The notes under the pieces are model-generated. The model saw nothing but the letters and a program-made list of their open reading frames with translations. It searched no databases and was not told the DNA's origin. Below, piece by piece: positions 7,631 to 16,049 of a DNA stretch of 30,290 nucleotides. How positions within the stretch are numbered: position 1 is the stretch's first letter; each line of letters begins with the position of its first letter. The stretch comes from JACQKT01 sp038063055 (GTDB lineage: Bacteria; Patescibacteriota; Minisyncoccia; UBA6257; 2-01-FULL-56-20). The stretch is taken from positions 1 through 30,290 of the forward strand of contig JBBTVY010000007.1 in the NCBI GenBank assembly GCA_038063055.1. The letters run 5' to 3'. Made by a program: the position numbers and the translations under genes.

Positions 7631-8382
7631 TTCATTCCTACCACAATCGCCATTCGACCTTCCGGACTTCCTGTCAAAACAGACCTCCGGTGAGAGAAAA
7701 ATCCGGTGTTTTGGAAAGTATCTATTTCGCTGATTTCTATGTTTTTTCCCTGAACGCCCGCGGAAATAAGTTCTTTTACGTTGTACCCGACAAGGTCGAT
7801 TGATTTTTTCCCATCCGGCAAATCGTATATGAATCCCTTAAAAATTTTTTCGTCCGACACGCGTTTCCGCAACTCCTCTGTCGAAAATACGTACGATTCT
7901 TTATGGATGCACGGGCCTATGCCCACAATAAGATTTTCCGGAGCGGTTCCGAATTCCGTTTTCATTTTTTCGACTACCGAACAGATAAAATTCTCTGGTG
8001 TGTTGATGCGGCTAAGATGCGCCAGGGCAACCGCGCTTTTAACCGGATCGTAAAGAACGACAGGCAGACAATCGGCCGTTAAAATCATCAGAAAAATTCC
8101 TTTTTCATCGGTCATAATGGCGTCTGCATTCGCCTCGTCGGAAATCCCGGCCCCCGTCCCGCGACTCTTAAAAGATTTGTCGATAATTTCTATGGAATTG
8201 CCGTGCGAAACTCCGGTCATCACGCAATCTTCCGGCTTTATGCCTAAAAGCGACAGAAAACGGGATTTATTTTTAGCCACGGATTCTTTTTCTCCCCAAT
8301 TGAAAGACATGTTTCCGTCTTTTGCATCGGAAAAGCCGTGAACCAAACCTGAAAATTTTTTTAAATTATCTAATTGATACAT
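7627..8382 (-). CDS. pgeF: Laccase-domain protein (YfiH/PgeF family), purine nucleoside phosphorylase-like
   Basis: 251 residues. Family members cleave purine nucleosides in the cytosol and were also linked to peptidoglycan editing. The three expected metal ligands are present: His in GVSHGNSIE, Cys in LTADCLPVV, and His in VALAHLSRIN. The family's usual HAGWRG block after the last His is replaced by HLSRINT, and the later GPCIG motif reads GPCIHKE, so the pocket is altered although the ligands remain. The C-terminus FFSHRRS...GRMAIVVG fits the family. Its stop overlaps the gdhA start (ATGATGA) and it lies 3 bp after tsaC, so it sits in the same operon as nth, the HAD gene and tsaC. Confidence 0.85.
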   Translation of the reverse strand: MYQLDNLKKFSGLVHGFSDAKDGNMSFNWGEKESVAKNKSRFLSLLGIKPEDCVMTGVSHGNSIEIIDKSFKSRGTGAGISDEANADAIMTDEKGIFLMILTADCLPVVLYDPVKSAVALAHLSRINTPENFICSVVEKMKTEFGTAPENLIVGIGPCIHKESYVFSTEELRKRVSDEKIFKGFIYDLPDGKKSIDLVGYNVKELISAGVQGKNIEISEIDTFQNTGFFSHRRSVLTGSPEGRMAIVVGMK

Positions 8383-8385
8383 TTC

Positions 8386-8964
8386 TTATTTTTTATAGCC
8401 GGCACCTTTTCTGATTATCGAAATCTTCCCGTCTTTTATTGAAACAAGCGTCGACGGTTTTGATTTAATCTTTCCACCATCCATATAAAATCCTATTTTA
8501 TTTCCGAAATATTTTTGGGCTTCTTTCACTGTTTTAGCCGGGGTTTTGCCTTCAAAATTGGCGCTTGGGGCTATCAATGGTCCTGTTTTCCCCAAAAACC
8601 GACGCAATGCCGGCGCCGATGGCAACCTGAAAGCGATTGTCTTTTTGCCGCGGTGCAAATACGAAAATTTACTTGATGCGCAGGGCAAAATAACGCTTAC
8701 TGGCCCGGGCCATAACCGACCGAGAATATTCGTTGTTTTTGAATCGGGCTTTATGCCGAAAAGCTTAAGGTCGCCCAACTTCCCGATTAAGACGATTACC
8801 GGCTTGTTCGGATTTCTTTTACGCAAACGATAAACCCGATTAACCGACTTCTTTGACAGAGCCGAACAGACAATGCCGTAAATAGTGTCTGTCAAAATGA
8901 CGCCAACGCCGCCCTTTGAAATTATTTTTTGCGCTTTGACTGTGAATTTATGAAAAATATTCAT
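8386..8964 (-). CDS. tsaC: Threonylcarbamoyl-AMP synthase (TsaC/YrdC/Sua5)
   Basis: 192 residues, the length of the short TsaC form without the Sua5 domain. It makes threonylcarbamoyl-AMP from threonine, bicarbonate and ATP for t6A37 modification of ANN-decoding tRNAs. Motifs seen are GGVGVILTDTIYGIVC at the N-terminus, the KRNPNKPVIVLIG nucleotide and bicarbonate region, LGRLWPGPVSVILP, IAFRLPS, and TGPLIAPSANFEGKTPAKT. The C-terminal STLVSIKDGKISIIRKGA is typical of the family. Gaps of 3 bp to pgeF and 14 bp to the HAD gene support an operon. Confidence 0.94.
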   Translation of the reverse strand: MNIFHKFTVKAQKIISKGGVGVILTDTIYGIVCSALSKKSVNRVYRLRKRNPNKPVIVLIGKLGDLKLFGIKPDSKTTNILGRLWPGPVSVILPCASSKFSYLHRGKKTIAFRLPSAPALRRFLGKTGPLIAPSANFEGKTPAKTVKEAQKYFGNKIGFYMDGGKIKSKPSTLVSIKDGKISIIRKGAGYKK

Positions 8965-8978
8965 TGTAGCACTGATAT

Positions 8979-9677
8979 TTAAATTTTATAAATTACGTCT
9001 TTTCGCTCCGCGACTATCCGCCAGCCTTTTTTTCTTGCGACTTTGTAGAGGGACATATTCGGATTGAAGCAAATGGGTTTGTCAACCATTTTCAAAAAAG
9101 GAATGTCCGACTCCGTATCCCCAACTCCGACAGAACCTTTAAGCGTCAGATTCTCTTTTTCAACGGCGCGTTTTAAAATCCTGTCCTTGTTGAAAATCAG
9201 TTCTTTGTAGAGTTTTTCGCCGGTAAGGCGTTTCTTGTCGTCTACTTCCAGCAACAGGCCGTAAACTTTATCGAAACCGAGTTTTCTCGCGAACCTGCCG
9301 ACCACGTACATCGGCGAATGGGAAATTGCCAGAAGATAATAATTTTTATTTTTAAGTTCGCCTATAATGCCCCTGGTATAGCGGTAAAGCAGGTTTTTGC
9401 GGGATGAAACGACTTTATTCACCGCGGCTCTCAAATCTTTCTCCTTGACCATCTTTATATTTTTGTCGAAAGCCCTGACAACGGCATAAATATATTTTTC
9501 ATAACTGTCTTTCCTGTCGAGCCAGCGTTGGTATTCTTTCGAATATTCTTCGCGGACATTCCGGCGAAAAACGCCGTCAGCAATCAAAATTTCCACAAGT
9601 TCTATCAATAAGCTGGAACGGAAAACCGTGCCGTCTATGTCGAAAACCGCCACTTTCCGTTTTTTTGTTTTTTTCAT
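8979..9677 (-). CDS. HAD-superfamily IB hydrolase, phosphoserine-phosphatase-like
   Basis: 232 residues. Motif I is VAVFDIDGTVF (about 9-19, nucleophile Asp and acid/base Asp). A helical cap rich in charged residues follows (EYSKEYQRWLDRKDSYEKYIY). Motif II is AISHSP, the motif III lysine lies in a KLYKE or KDRI segment, and motif IV is GVGDTESDIPFL. FNPNMSL after motif IV is typical of subfamily IB (SerB-like and lysophospholipid phosphatases). Such enzymes remove phosphate from small substrates; which one cannot be said. It lies between nth (17 bp) and tsaC (14 bp). Confidence 0.88.
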   Translation of the reverse strand: MKKTKKRKVAVFDIDGTVFRSSLLIELVEILIADGVFRRNVREEYSKEYQRWLDRKDSYEKYIYAVVRAFDKNIKMVKEKDLRAAVNKVVSSRKNLLYRYTRGIIGELKNKNYYLLAISHSPMYVVGRFARKLGFDKVYGLLLEVDDKKRLTGEKLYKELIFNKDRILKRAVEKENLTLKGSVGVGDTESDIPFLKMVDKPICFNPNMSLYKVARKKGWRIVAERKDVIYKI

Positions 9678-9693
9678 TTCTTATTTTTATTTA

Positions 9694-10383
9694 TTAACTG
9701 ATTTTTGAAAGCGGGCAGTTTTCGTGGGCGTGAGGTCGGGCTTGGCAGTATTTACGTCCATAGTCAATCAGAAGATAAGTGAAATTGAACCATTCTTTTT
9801 TTGGAATTATTTTCATCAAATCCCGTTCTATTTTATCGGGGTTTTCGTTAACCGTCAGGCCGAGTTTTTTTGAAAGCCGTCGTACATGGGTGTCCACGGC
9901 AATTCCCTGCACCACCCCGTAGGCGTTGCCGAGAATGACGTTGGCGGATTTCCTGCCGATGCCGGGCAGAGTCAGCATTTCAGCCATCGTCTTTGGAAGT
10001 TTTCCGCCAAACTTTTCTTTTAATTCTTTGGCCGCGGCCAGAATATTTTTAGCTTTGTTCCTGTAAAAACCGGTTGACCTGATGTCGTTCTTGAATTCAT
10101 TTATGGTCCGTCGATTGGCGGACGCTTTAATATAATCGTCGAGTTTTCCGTATTTTTTGAAAAGTTTTTCGGTGACTTCATTGACTTTTTTATCGGTGCA
10201 TTGCGCCGACAAAACAACTGCCACGAAAAGTTCCCAGTTATTGGAGTAGCGGAGCGCGATTTTTGGTTCGGGAAAAAGCTTTTTTAGCGTTTTTATTATT
10301 TTGGCCGCTTTTTCTTCTTGTGGTGAGCTTTGCCGAACCATTCTATTTCTTATTTCCTTGGCGGTCAATTCTCTTTGTTTCAT
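9694..10383 (-). CDS. nth: Endonuclease III, with reduced Fe-S ligand set
   Basis: 229 residues. Endonuclease III excises oxidised pyrimidines and nicks the abasic site. The helix-hairpin-helix LPGIGRKSANVIL carries the catalytic Lys, and the catalytic Asp lies in AVDTHVRRLSKKLGL. FVAVVLSAQCTDKKVNEVT matches the N-terminal core. The C-terminal cluster motif C-x6-C-x2-C-x5-C is reduced to C-x6-H-x2-C-x5-S (YCQARPHAHENCPLSKIS, ending the protein), so only two canonical cysteines remain and a normal 4Fe-4S cluster is doubtful. The protein is otherwise intact, so this looks like evolved loss rather than decay. It is the first gene of the nth-HAD-tsaC-pgeF-gdhA run. A weak TACGAT box lies 8 nt before its ATG. 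Confidence 0.92.
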   Translation of the reverse strand: MKQRELTAKEIRNRMVRQSSPQEEKAAKIIKTLKKLFPEPKIALRYSNNWELFVAVVLSAQCTDKKVNEVTEKLFKKYGKLDDYIKASANRRTINEFKNDIRSTGFYRNKAKNILAAAKELKEKFGGKLPKTMAEMLTLPGIGRKSANVILGNAYGVVQGIAVDTHVRRLSKKLGLTVNENPDKIERDLMKIIPKKEWFNFTYLLIDYGRKYCQARPHAHENCPLSKIS

Positions 10384-10440
10384 TTACAACTATCGTAAAT
10401 CATTTCGCCGATTAAAGTAAATATCGATTTTGCGTTATTT

Positions 10441-10469
10441 TTGACAAAAATGCTTAATTATTTTAATGT
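10441..10469 (+). promoter_or_regulatory. Consensus sigma70-type promoter
   Basis: TTGACA (10441-10446), a 17-bp spacer, then TAATGT (10464-10469). The start of transcription is expected near 10476. This excludes ATGs before that point and supports the gene start at 10510. Confidence 0.8.
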
Positions 10470-10509
10470 TTGCTCAGCCGAAATTTACACCGGCGGAAAG
10501 GAGGGCGAA

Positions 10510-10695
10510 ATGCGCCTGCGCCAAGCAAACTATCTCAGACGCAGACGGCGGCGGGCTAAAAGCTTCCTGGAGAGGCGGACTGAAAAGGCTACCCGCCAAG
10601 AACCGCCGAAACTTAAGAAAAAAGAATCTCTGCGTCTCAAAATACGGCGCATTACAAGAAAAATACTGAGATTGCCGCCGCCAGAATCAACTTAA
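10510..10695 (+). CDS. Small Arg/Lys-rich protein of unknown function
   Basis: 61 residues. The start is decided by a strong SD, AAGGAGGG (10498-10505), 4 nt before the ATG, and by a consensus promoter that would leave the longer reading frame's first ATG untranscribed. The protein is extremely basic, beginning MRLRQANYLRRRRRRAKSFL, then a Lys/Pro-rich middle and an amphipathic basic end (LRLKIRRITRKILRLPPPEST). I do not recognise a family; it has the composition of a small ribosomal or nucleic-acid-binding protein. It is a complete single-gene unit: promoter, SD, gene, terminator, all on the strand opposite its neighbours. The strong signals suggest high expression. Confidence 0.72.
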   Translation: MRLRQANYLRRRRRRAKSFLERRTEKATRQEPPKLKKKESLRLKIRRITRKILRLPPPEST

Positions 10696-10697
10696 AC

Positions 10698-10729
10698 GCC
10701 CCGGCGCTTCGCGTCGGGGCAATCTTTTT
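10698..10729 (+). terminator. Rho-independent terminator of the small basic gene
   Basis: GCCCCG (10698-10703) pairs with CGGGGC (10715-10720), with GCGCTTCGCG-like pairing inside, followed by a T run (10724-10728). It begins 3 bp after the stop. Confidence 0.85.
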
Positions 10730-10757
10730 CCGCTTGCAATATAGAGCGCAAAGCGCG

Positions 10758-12242
10758 TTAAATGTCGCTGAGACGTAAAAGATATGTCGTAAGATAGTAA
10801 AGAGGGATGATAAGTCCAATAACGACTGCGGCGACTATGAGCATGGTAAGTAAATTAATGCGCTGGTTATCGCGAGAGAGTTGACCTGGTGCGGTCGTAA
10901 GCATAAGCGCGCCAACCCTTTGATTTTCCAAATCGCGGAGTGGAACGAGCGCGCTCATGACCTCGTTATTCAAGAGCTGACTCCCGCCGATATATTCTTC
11001 ACCGCTCGCGATAGCTTGGGCGAGTGTGCTTTCGTGTATTTTATCGCCAGGTTCGAGAATGGTGCTCACTATAACTATGTCGTCTTTGACAAGCGACGTA
11101 TCGAGACCGCTCATTGTTTTAAACGAAGCAGCGAACTGGTTGTTTAAAAGTACGCCTGTAATAATAGCACCTATAATTTCACCCCGAAACAATATTGGCG
11201 CTCCGGCCTGAATTGCCAATCCTCCCCCTTCAACTTGCGCAAGCGTCACTGCTGGTCGTCCTTCAATGGCCTCGGCGCCGATCTTTTGAGCAAGGATATT
11301 CTCGTCTCTGAGTATTGAGGCATTGAGCTTGAATATAACTTGTCCATTTGTGAGAGCAACCGCAATGAACTGCTGTCCAGTAAGAGCCAGAAGTTCTCGA
11401 CTGATACTCTCTATGTCTTTGAAGTCGTTAGATTTGACGGCTGACGCGAAATCTTCTGTGTTCGCGATAATCTGGCTTGACGAGAGCGCTTTGTTTTGGA
11501 GACTCTCGAGGTAGAAGGTAAAAACCTTCGCATTGGCGTCGACTTTGTTTCGCGCTTCGCTTTCAATACGCTGCACTGAAAAGACCGAAAATACGGTCGT
11601 CACGGCGAGGGCTATAATAAGCGACGCTCCGATGAAAATGAGGAGTATTTCCTCGCCAAGTCTGAAACTTAGCCACCGCCAGCTCCAGATACCGACTGCA
11701 ACAAATGCCAGAAACTTGAGCGCGTATTCACCTAACCAGAGCGTGTTCGGCGACTCAACTGCAACAAAGAGCGACATAATTGACGCGGCTGTAAGAAAAG
11801 AAAACCCAATTAGAAGCCATTTGAGCAACCTATCGACGTTACGTGTGTATCGCTTAAACAATACAAGCGTAGTGCTCAAAATAAGGAACGAGGCTATCTC
11901 TTCCATTCGATTCACGATAAAAAACGGCGAGAGAAACATACCAAGGGCAAAGTTTTCCGGTCGCTGTGGAAGTTTCTCGAATACGTAACTTGCGAGGATA
12001 AGTACCAAACCTATAAGGTATAAGTATGGACCAAGGGTTGCGAGACTTCCGATTGATCCGTAGATAGCGTGGACGATCTGCCATGCCGCAAGAAGAAAGA
12101 AACCAACGCATCTAATGAGAATAAAGTAGTCTCGTTTGGTGAAATATGCTTCTGTGAAAAGCCAAGCTACAATAAAGAAAACAACAGCTCCAAAAACATC
12201 AACGCCGAGATTAATATTATTGACAAGAAGAAATGACGACAT
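10758..12242 (-). CDS. Multi-TM membrane sensor with Cache-like domain and no output domain
   Basis: 494 residues. The N-terminal ~200 residues contain about seven hydrophobic segments. A further TM segment (about 200-222, LLIFIGASLIIALAVTTVFSVF) leads into an extracytoplasmic region (about 225-455) with a helical start (RIESEARNKVDANAKVFTFYLESL) and a Cache/PAS-like fold (QFIAVALTNGQVIF, GAPILFRGEIIGAIITGVLL, SALVPLRDLENQRVGALMLTT). A last TM segment ends at about residue 487, leaving only a few cytoplasmic residues. There is no HAMP, kinase, cyclase or methyl-accepting domain. It could signal through a partner or act in transport. It follows the thioredoxin-like gene but has its own extended -10 box. 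Confidence 0.7.
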   Translation of the reverse strand: MSSFLLVNNINLGVDVFGAVVFFIVAWLFTEAYFTKRDYFILIRCVGFFLLAAWQIVHAIYGSIGSLATLGPYLYLIGLVLILASYVFEKLPQRPENFALGMFLSPFFIVNRMEEIASFLILSTTLVLFKRYTRNVDRLLKWLLIGFSFLTAASIMSLFVAVESPNTLWLGEYALKFLAFVAVGIWSWRWLSFRLGEEILLIFIGASLIIALAVTTVFSVFSVQRIESEARNKVDANAKVFTFYLESLQNKALSSSQIIANTEDFASAVKSNDFKDIESISRELLALTGQQFIAVALTNGQVIFKLNASILRDENILAQKIGAEAIEGRPAVTLAQVEGGGLAIQAGAPILFRGEIIGAIITGVLLNNQFAASFKTMSGLDTSLVKDDIVIVSTILEPGDKIHESTLAQAIASGEEYIGGSQLLNNEVMSALVPLRDLENQRVGALMLTTAPGQLSRDNQRINLLTMLIVAAVVIGLIIPLYYLTTYLLRLSDI

Positions 12243-12253
12243 ACTTGTGTCAA

Positions 12254-12262
12254 ATTATAACA
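12254..12262 (-). promoter_or_regulatory. Extended -10 promoter of the Cache-like gene
   Basis: TGTTATAAT on the minus strand, with the -10 box 11 nt before the ATG at 12242. No clear -35 box and no SD. Confidence 0.55.
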
Positions 12263-12283
12263 CATTATCCGATTGAAGCTAAA

Positions 12284-12835
12284 TCAGGCACCAATATTTG
12301 TTAAAATGTCCTGGAGAATATCTGCAGATAGAGAACCAACCATCTCTTTGGCAATAAATCTTCCTCCGTCTATGAAAACGGTAAGCGGTAAAGTGCCAAT
12401 TTGGTACGCTTCACCTACGGCGCCATCTGTGTCTAAAAGAAGATTGATACTGACGCCTTGATCTCGCGCGATGTCCGTTACAACGTTTTTATCTTCTTCG
12501 CTGTTTATGGCGAGAAAAACCGTATCTTTCGCCGCCGGAAACCGCGCGTAATCATTGAGTATATCGAGCGCTTCAAGCGATACTTCGTTCCAAGAAGTCC
12601 AGAATAGAAGGACTATTTTTTTCCCGGCGAAATCCGAAAGTTTAACGCTCCGGCCGGAACTGTCGAGCAGTATGAAATCGGGCGCTTTTTCCTTAATCGC
12701 TGATTGCCCGCCAGAACTCAGATTTTCGAGCAGTAAGGGCGAAATAGTAACGATAATCAGGATACTAATCGCGAGCGTGAGAGCTCCGATGAGCGCTAAA
12801 AACAAAATTTTTTTGATACCGCCAAAATTTTTCAT
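12284..12835 (-). CDS. TlpA/thioredoxin-fold membrane protein lacking CxxC
   Basis: 183 residues. An N-terminal membrane segment (about 9-35) precedes an extracytoplasmic thioredoxin fold: APDFILLDSSGRSVKLSDFAGKKIVLLFW, then TSWNEVSLEAL, and the cis-Pro region IGTLPLTVFIDGGRF. The family's active site is WCxxC at this point; here residues 82-86 read WNEVS, so both redox cysteines (positions 83 and 86) are replaced by Asn and Ser. The rest of the fold is well kept. It is therefore unlikely to be an oxidoreductase and may be a binding or structural partner. It lies 3 bp after the Ig-like protein gene, so they are probably translated from one transcript. Confidence 0.82.
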   Translation of the reverse strand: MKNFGGIKKILFLALIGALTLAISILIIVTISPLLLENLSSGGQSAIKEKAPDFILLDSSGRSVKLSDFAGKKIVLLFWTSWNEVSLEALDILNDYARFPAAKDTVFLAINSEEDKNVVTDIARDQGVSINLLLDTDGAVGEAYQIGTLPLTVFIDGGRFIAKEMVGSLSADILQDILTNIGA

Positions 12836-12838
12836 AGT

Positions 12839-15478
12839 TTATCGAAAAAAGAATTCGCGTATTTTTTCAAAAAAAGAACGGACTGTGTTATTACTCTTTG
12901 TTGCCTGTGCCGTAGAAGCCGGAATTACGTAAAGTCGCGCAAGTTCGCGTTCGACCTTATTTCCCAGTTTGTCCTCTGCCTTTATTCTTATCGTCTCACT
13001 TCCTTCACCGCCAGACAAGACGTTACCCTCCCATATTCCCAGGCTGGAATCGTAAGAAATAGCGAGTTTATCGCTGTTGCGGTACGCCTCGACGCTCTTT
13101 GGTTCTCCTCCTCTGAGCGCGAAACGCAGGCGAAAGGGCGTTTGGGGCGAAATCTCAAACGTTCCCGATGCGTTTGGGAATAAAATTATGCCGTTTTCAT
13201 CAATAGTGAAACTGCCTATCCGCGGCGGCGTTGTGTCAATCGTCAGAGACCATGTTTGAAGCGATGAGTAATTGCCTGCGCGGTCAACCGCTCGCGTTCT
13301 AATTTCATGTTTCCCGTCGGCGAGCGCGTCGGAATGACGAATACCGAAGCGCGCCTCACGTTCTCCCAATCCGCTTTCGATTGATGCCCGGTACCACGGC
13401 GAATCGTTTATGGCGTATTCGACCGCGCCGATACCCGATACAGCATCGCGAGCAGTTCCGGATTGCGTCAGGTATGGCAGGTTCGTCAATCCTTCTTTGG
13501 CCGTATTGAGCTCAAATGTCGGCGGCTTGTTATCGAACACCATCCTAACTTGTTCGGCGTTGGCGACACTTCTGCCCAAAGCGGTTACTCCCCTAATCGC
13601 AATACGGTAAGTGCCAGACTGCGTGAAGGGAACTTTAAAGCTGAAACGCTCGAAATTAGAATCCCACCGTCCATCCTCGGGGAGAATAACTTGCCACGTT
13701 TTACCGTCATCGGCGCTCCACTCGAGCTTCGCGAGAAAATCATCCTTGCTCTGCACAATTCCACGGAACGACCTGGATGTTTCCGTTGTGAAAAAATCGC
13801 CCTGTGTCTCCCAAATGAGCGTCGGAAGATTATTAAAAATGGTAAAGACATTGCTTGCGACAGTATTTTCAAGAGAGCCGTCGGATGCGGTAATTCTGAA
13901 ACTGTAGTTAGAACCATCTGGAACTGTTTTCGAATCCCATACAAACTCTGATTTCTTTAAATTGTTCGCGAGGGTTTTCCATGTCTTGCCGCCATTGTCC
14001 GTAAGCTCGACTGTGTAAGTTAGCGAATCGTCATTTACATCTGAAGCAAGCCAGCTTATGTTAATCTTCTCGTTAAGACGCAGGCGGCGACGCGACGGCT
14101 GAAGAAGCGTAAGTTTCGGAGAGCTATTAAGATAAACATTGAGGTTTGTTGGCGCTGAAATTCTCCCCGCGGGATCGTAGGTAACGACTGAAATAATATT
14201 CCTTCCCTTATTGAAGTTCGGATTAAGCTCCACTCTTTCTATACGGAAGCGGCCGTCTTTTCCGGCGCTCGCGGCGTACTCTCGGCCGCCGTTCACTTTT
14301 GCCACAACCCTTGCGATATTCAAGCCATGTCCGACAATTTGCAACGTTGAACTCGTCGTTTCGCTGTTGCGCGCCGGCGTTTCGATTACCGGCATCGCGG
14401 GAGGTTTGACGCCAACCGAGAATGCGTCCGTTCCGACTACTGTCGCGCCTGAATTGCCAGCTAAGTCTTCGCCGACAACGGAGATTTTCGCCGGTCCATC
14501 AAATCCCTTAATAACACCATAGGTGCCGATAAAATCGATATTTCGTTCGTCGGCGACAAGAGAAATTTTTACCGCATCGTGGTTAAACTGGGCGACATCG
14601 ACTGCGGGAGCGCTCCTCAGTTTTTCCGAACTCATAAGCCGAATTTCTACGGGCTCACCCAACGAGAACTCGGGGTTCACGCTCACCGTGAAATTCGGCG
14701 GAGTATTGTCAATTGTAAAATCCTCGGTTTCCACCGCGGCTTCACCTTCAAAACCCCGCGCCGCGGCGCGGAACCGATACTTGCCATCTGGAAGTTTTGT
14801 CGTATCCCAACGAAAAGTTCCGGTTGCCGACTGATCGGGGGCAAGGAGTTTCCAATAGAAGTACGGCCACTCACCGTGCCCATAATAGAAATTAACGGGC
14901 CCAGGTTGTCTCAATCCAAATTGCGGTCTTACCGTCGCGTCGTCTTTGTCGGCAGCTTCATACGCGATCGAGACCGTCCCCGAAATAACCTGGTGGGTGA
15001 GATTGTTCGTAAGCGACATCGTCGGATAATATGTAACAAAACCGCCCTGGGAAACGCCGTTTGTGGTTCCCTGGGAAGTGGAACCTGTGATGGTGACGGT
15101 AAAGAGGGGGTTGGTTTCGTCTATTATTAAACCCTCAATCACCCTTGCTGCGGCGCCACAGCCGCCGGAATTAAAATTCAATAATACTTGATAGTAGCTC
15201 CTCGGCGAAAGATTCATTGCGAAAGTGTGGCTCGTCTCCGACGCGGGCACAACTTCGCTCAAAATAGCGTCATCGATGGTATCAACTTCCAGTTGGTAGC
15301 TCGAGCAACCGCCGAAATCCGCCGAAGGATCGCTGGTTAAAATAGAAAAGCTCACCGGCGCCTGGATGGAGTTTCCCGACGGCGTACGGCTGTAACTGAT
15401 TGCGGCCGACGCGAACCGAGGCGCGAGAATGATTCCAAATGCAATGAAAATTAAGACAGCTGTTTTTCTTGGTGTCAT
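12839..15478 (-). CDS. Large secreted protein with Ig-like/FN3-like domains
   Basis: About 879 residues. I chose the ATG at 15478; a TTG at 15487 is possible but adds only three residues before a good signal peptide (basic MTPRKT, hydrophobic core, cleavage near FASA-AIS). The rest is beta-rich and repetitive, with several Ig/FN3-like modules marked by LPDGKYRFRAAARG, TVPDGSNYSFRITASDGS, ADGKHEIRTRAVDRAGNYSS and linkers such as DNTPPNFTV, DNKPPTFEL and DTTPPRIGSF. No LPXTG or membrane anchor is seen, only a short basic, aromatic end (SFFEKIREFFFR). It is probably a surface or adhesive protein. It leads the unit with the thioredoxin-like gene. Confidence 0.75.
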   Translation of the reverse strand: MTPRKTAVLIFIAFGIILAPRFASAAISYSRTPSGNSIQAPVSFSILTSDPSADFGGCSSYQLEVDTIDDAILSEVVPASETSHTFAMNLSPRSYYQVLLNFNSGGCGAAARVIEGLIIDETNPLFTVTITGSTSQGTTNGVSQGGFVTYYPTMSLTNNLTHQVISGTVSIAYEAADKDDATVRPQFGLRQPGPVNFYYGHGEWPYFYWKLLAPDQSATGTFRWDTTKLPDGKYRFRAAARGFEGEAAVETEDFTIDNTPPNFTVSVNPEFSLGEPVEIRLMSSEKLRSAPAVDVAQFNHDAVKISLVADERNIDFIGTYGVIKGFDGPAKISVVGEDLAGNSGATVVGTDAFSVGVKPPAMPVIETPARNSETTSSTLQIVGHGLNIARVVAKVNGGREYAASAGKDGRFRIERVELNPNFNKGRNIISVVTYDPAGRISAPTNLNVYLNSSPKLTLLQPSRRRLRLNEKINISWLASDVNDDSLTYTVELTDNGGKTWKTLANNLKKSEFVWDSKTVPDGSNYSFRITASDGSLENTVASNVFTIFNNLPTLIWETQGDFFTTETSRSFRGIVQSKDDFLAKLEWSADDGKTWQVILPEDGRWDSNFERFSFKVPFTQSGTYRIAIRGVTALGRSVANAEQVRMVFDNKPPTFELNTAKEGLTNLPYLTQSGTARDAVSGIGAVEYAINDSPWYRASIESGLGEREARFGIRHSDALADGKHEIRTRAVDRAGNYSSLQTWSLTIDTTPPRIGSFTIDENGIILFPNASGTFEISPQTPFRLRFALRGGEPKSVEAYRNSDKLAISYDSSLGIWEGNVLSGGEGSETIRIKAEDKLGNKVERELARLYVIPASTAQATKSNNTVRSFFEKIREFFFR

Positions 15479-15530
15479 TACACTCAATTTTTTCGTCTAT
15501 AGTATGCTTTCCCCGCAAGCGTACAATGTA

Positions 15531-15980
15531 TTACCCTTTTTCTTCAGAAAGTTCCTTACCGGTAACTTTTACTTCAGGAACATTTTCGCCCCTGGTGTAT
15601 CCCGCAATGATTTCTTTCACTTTTTCCACCACCTCCTTGGGGTCATACTGGCTCTTGACAAGATAAAGCACCGCGCCTAAGCTCAAGGCCTTTTCGGCAT
15701 CGGCTTGTCCAGCCAAATTGGTGAGTATAACGACCGGTACTTTCTTTAGTTTTTCGTCCTGCTTCATCTCCTTCAAAACATCGAAGCCGTTCATTTTAGG
15801 CATCATGATGTCAAGAAGCACAAGGGTTGGGGGCGATTCAATCGCCTTAAGCTTTGTCAAAGCCTCCTCGCCATCAGTTGCCAAATTTACTTCATAGCCG
15901 GAAAGACGAAAAACACGTTCATACATGCGTATCATTAATGGATCGTCTTCAGCGATAAATATTTTTACTTTAGAATCCAT
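15531..15980 (-). CDS. Single-domain response regulator (CheY-like), copy 1
   Basis: 149 residues. The receiver domain has acidic pair EDD (11-13), phospho-acceptor Asp57 in VLLDIMMPK, Thr in VVILTNLAG and Lys in YLVKSQYDP. There is no DNA-binding or enzymatic output domain; a tail of about 25 residues (GYTRGENVPEVKVTGKEL) extends past the receiver. It is very similar to the next gene along its length, including a DNA stretch at 15624-15647 that recurs at 16108-16131, so the two arose by tandem duplication. The extended -10 TGATACAAT (15996-16004, minus) lies 15 nt before the ATG. Confidence 0.92.
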   Translation of the reverse strand: MDSKVKIFIAEDDPLMIRMYERVFRLSGYEVNLATDGEEALTKLKAIESPPTLVLLDIMMPKMNGFDVLKEMKQDEKLKKVPVVILTNLAGQADAEKALSLGAVLYLVKSQYDPKEVVEKVKEIIAGYTRGENVPEVKVTGKELSEEKG

Positions 15981-16049
15981 ATTTAAATTACAACTATTGT
16001 ATCAAATATTAACTCCCCTCGACGCAAAACAGTAGCTTAAGACAGTAGC

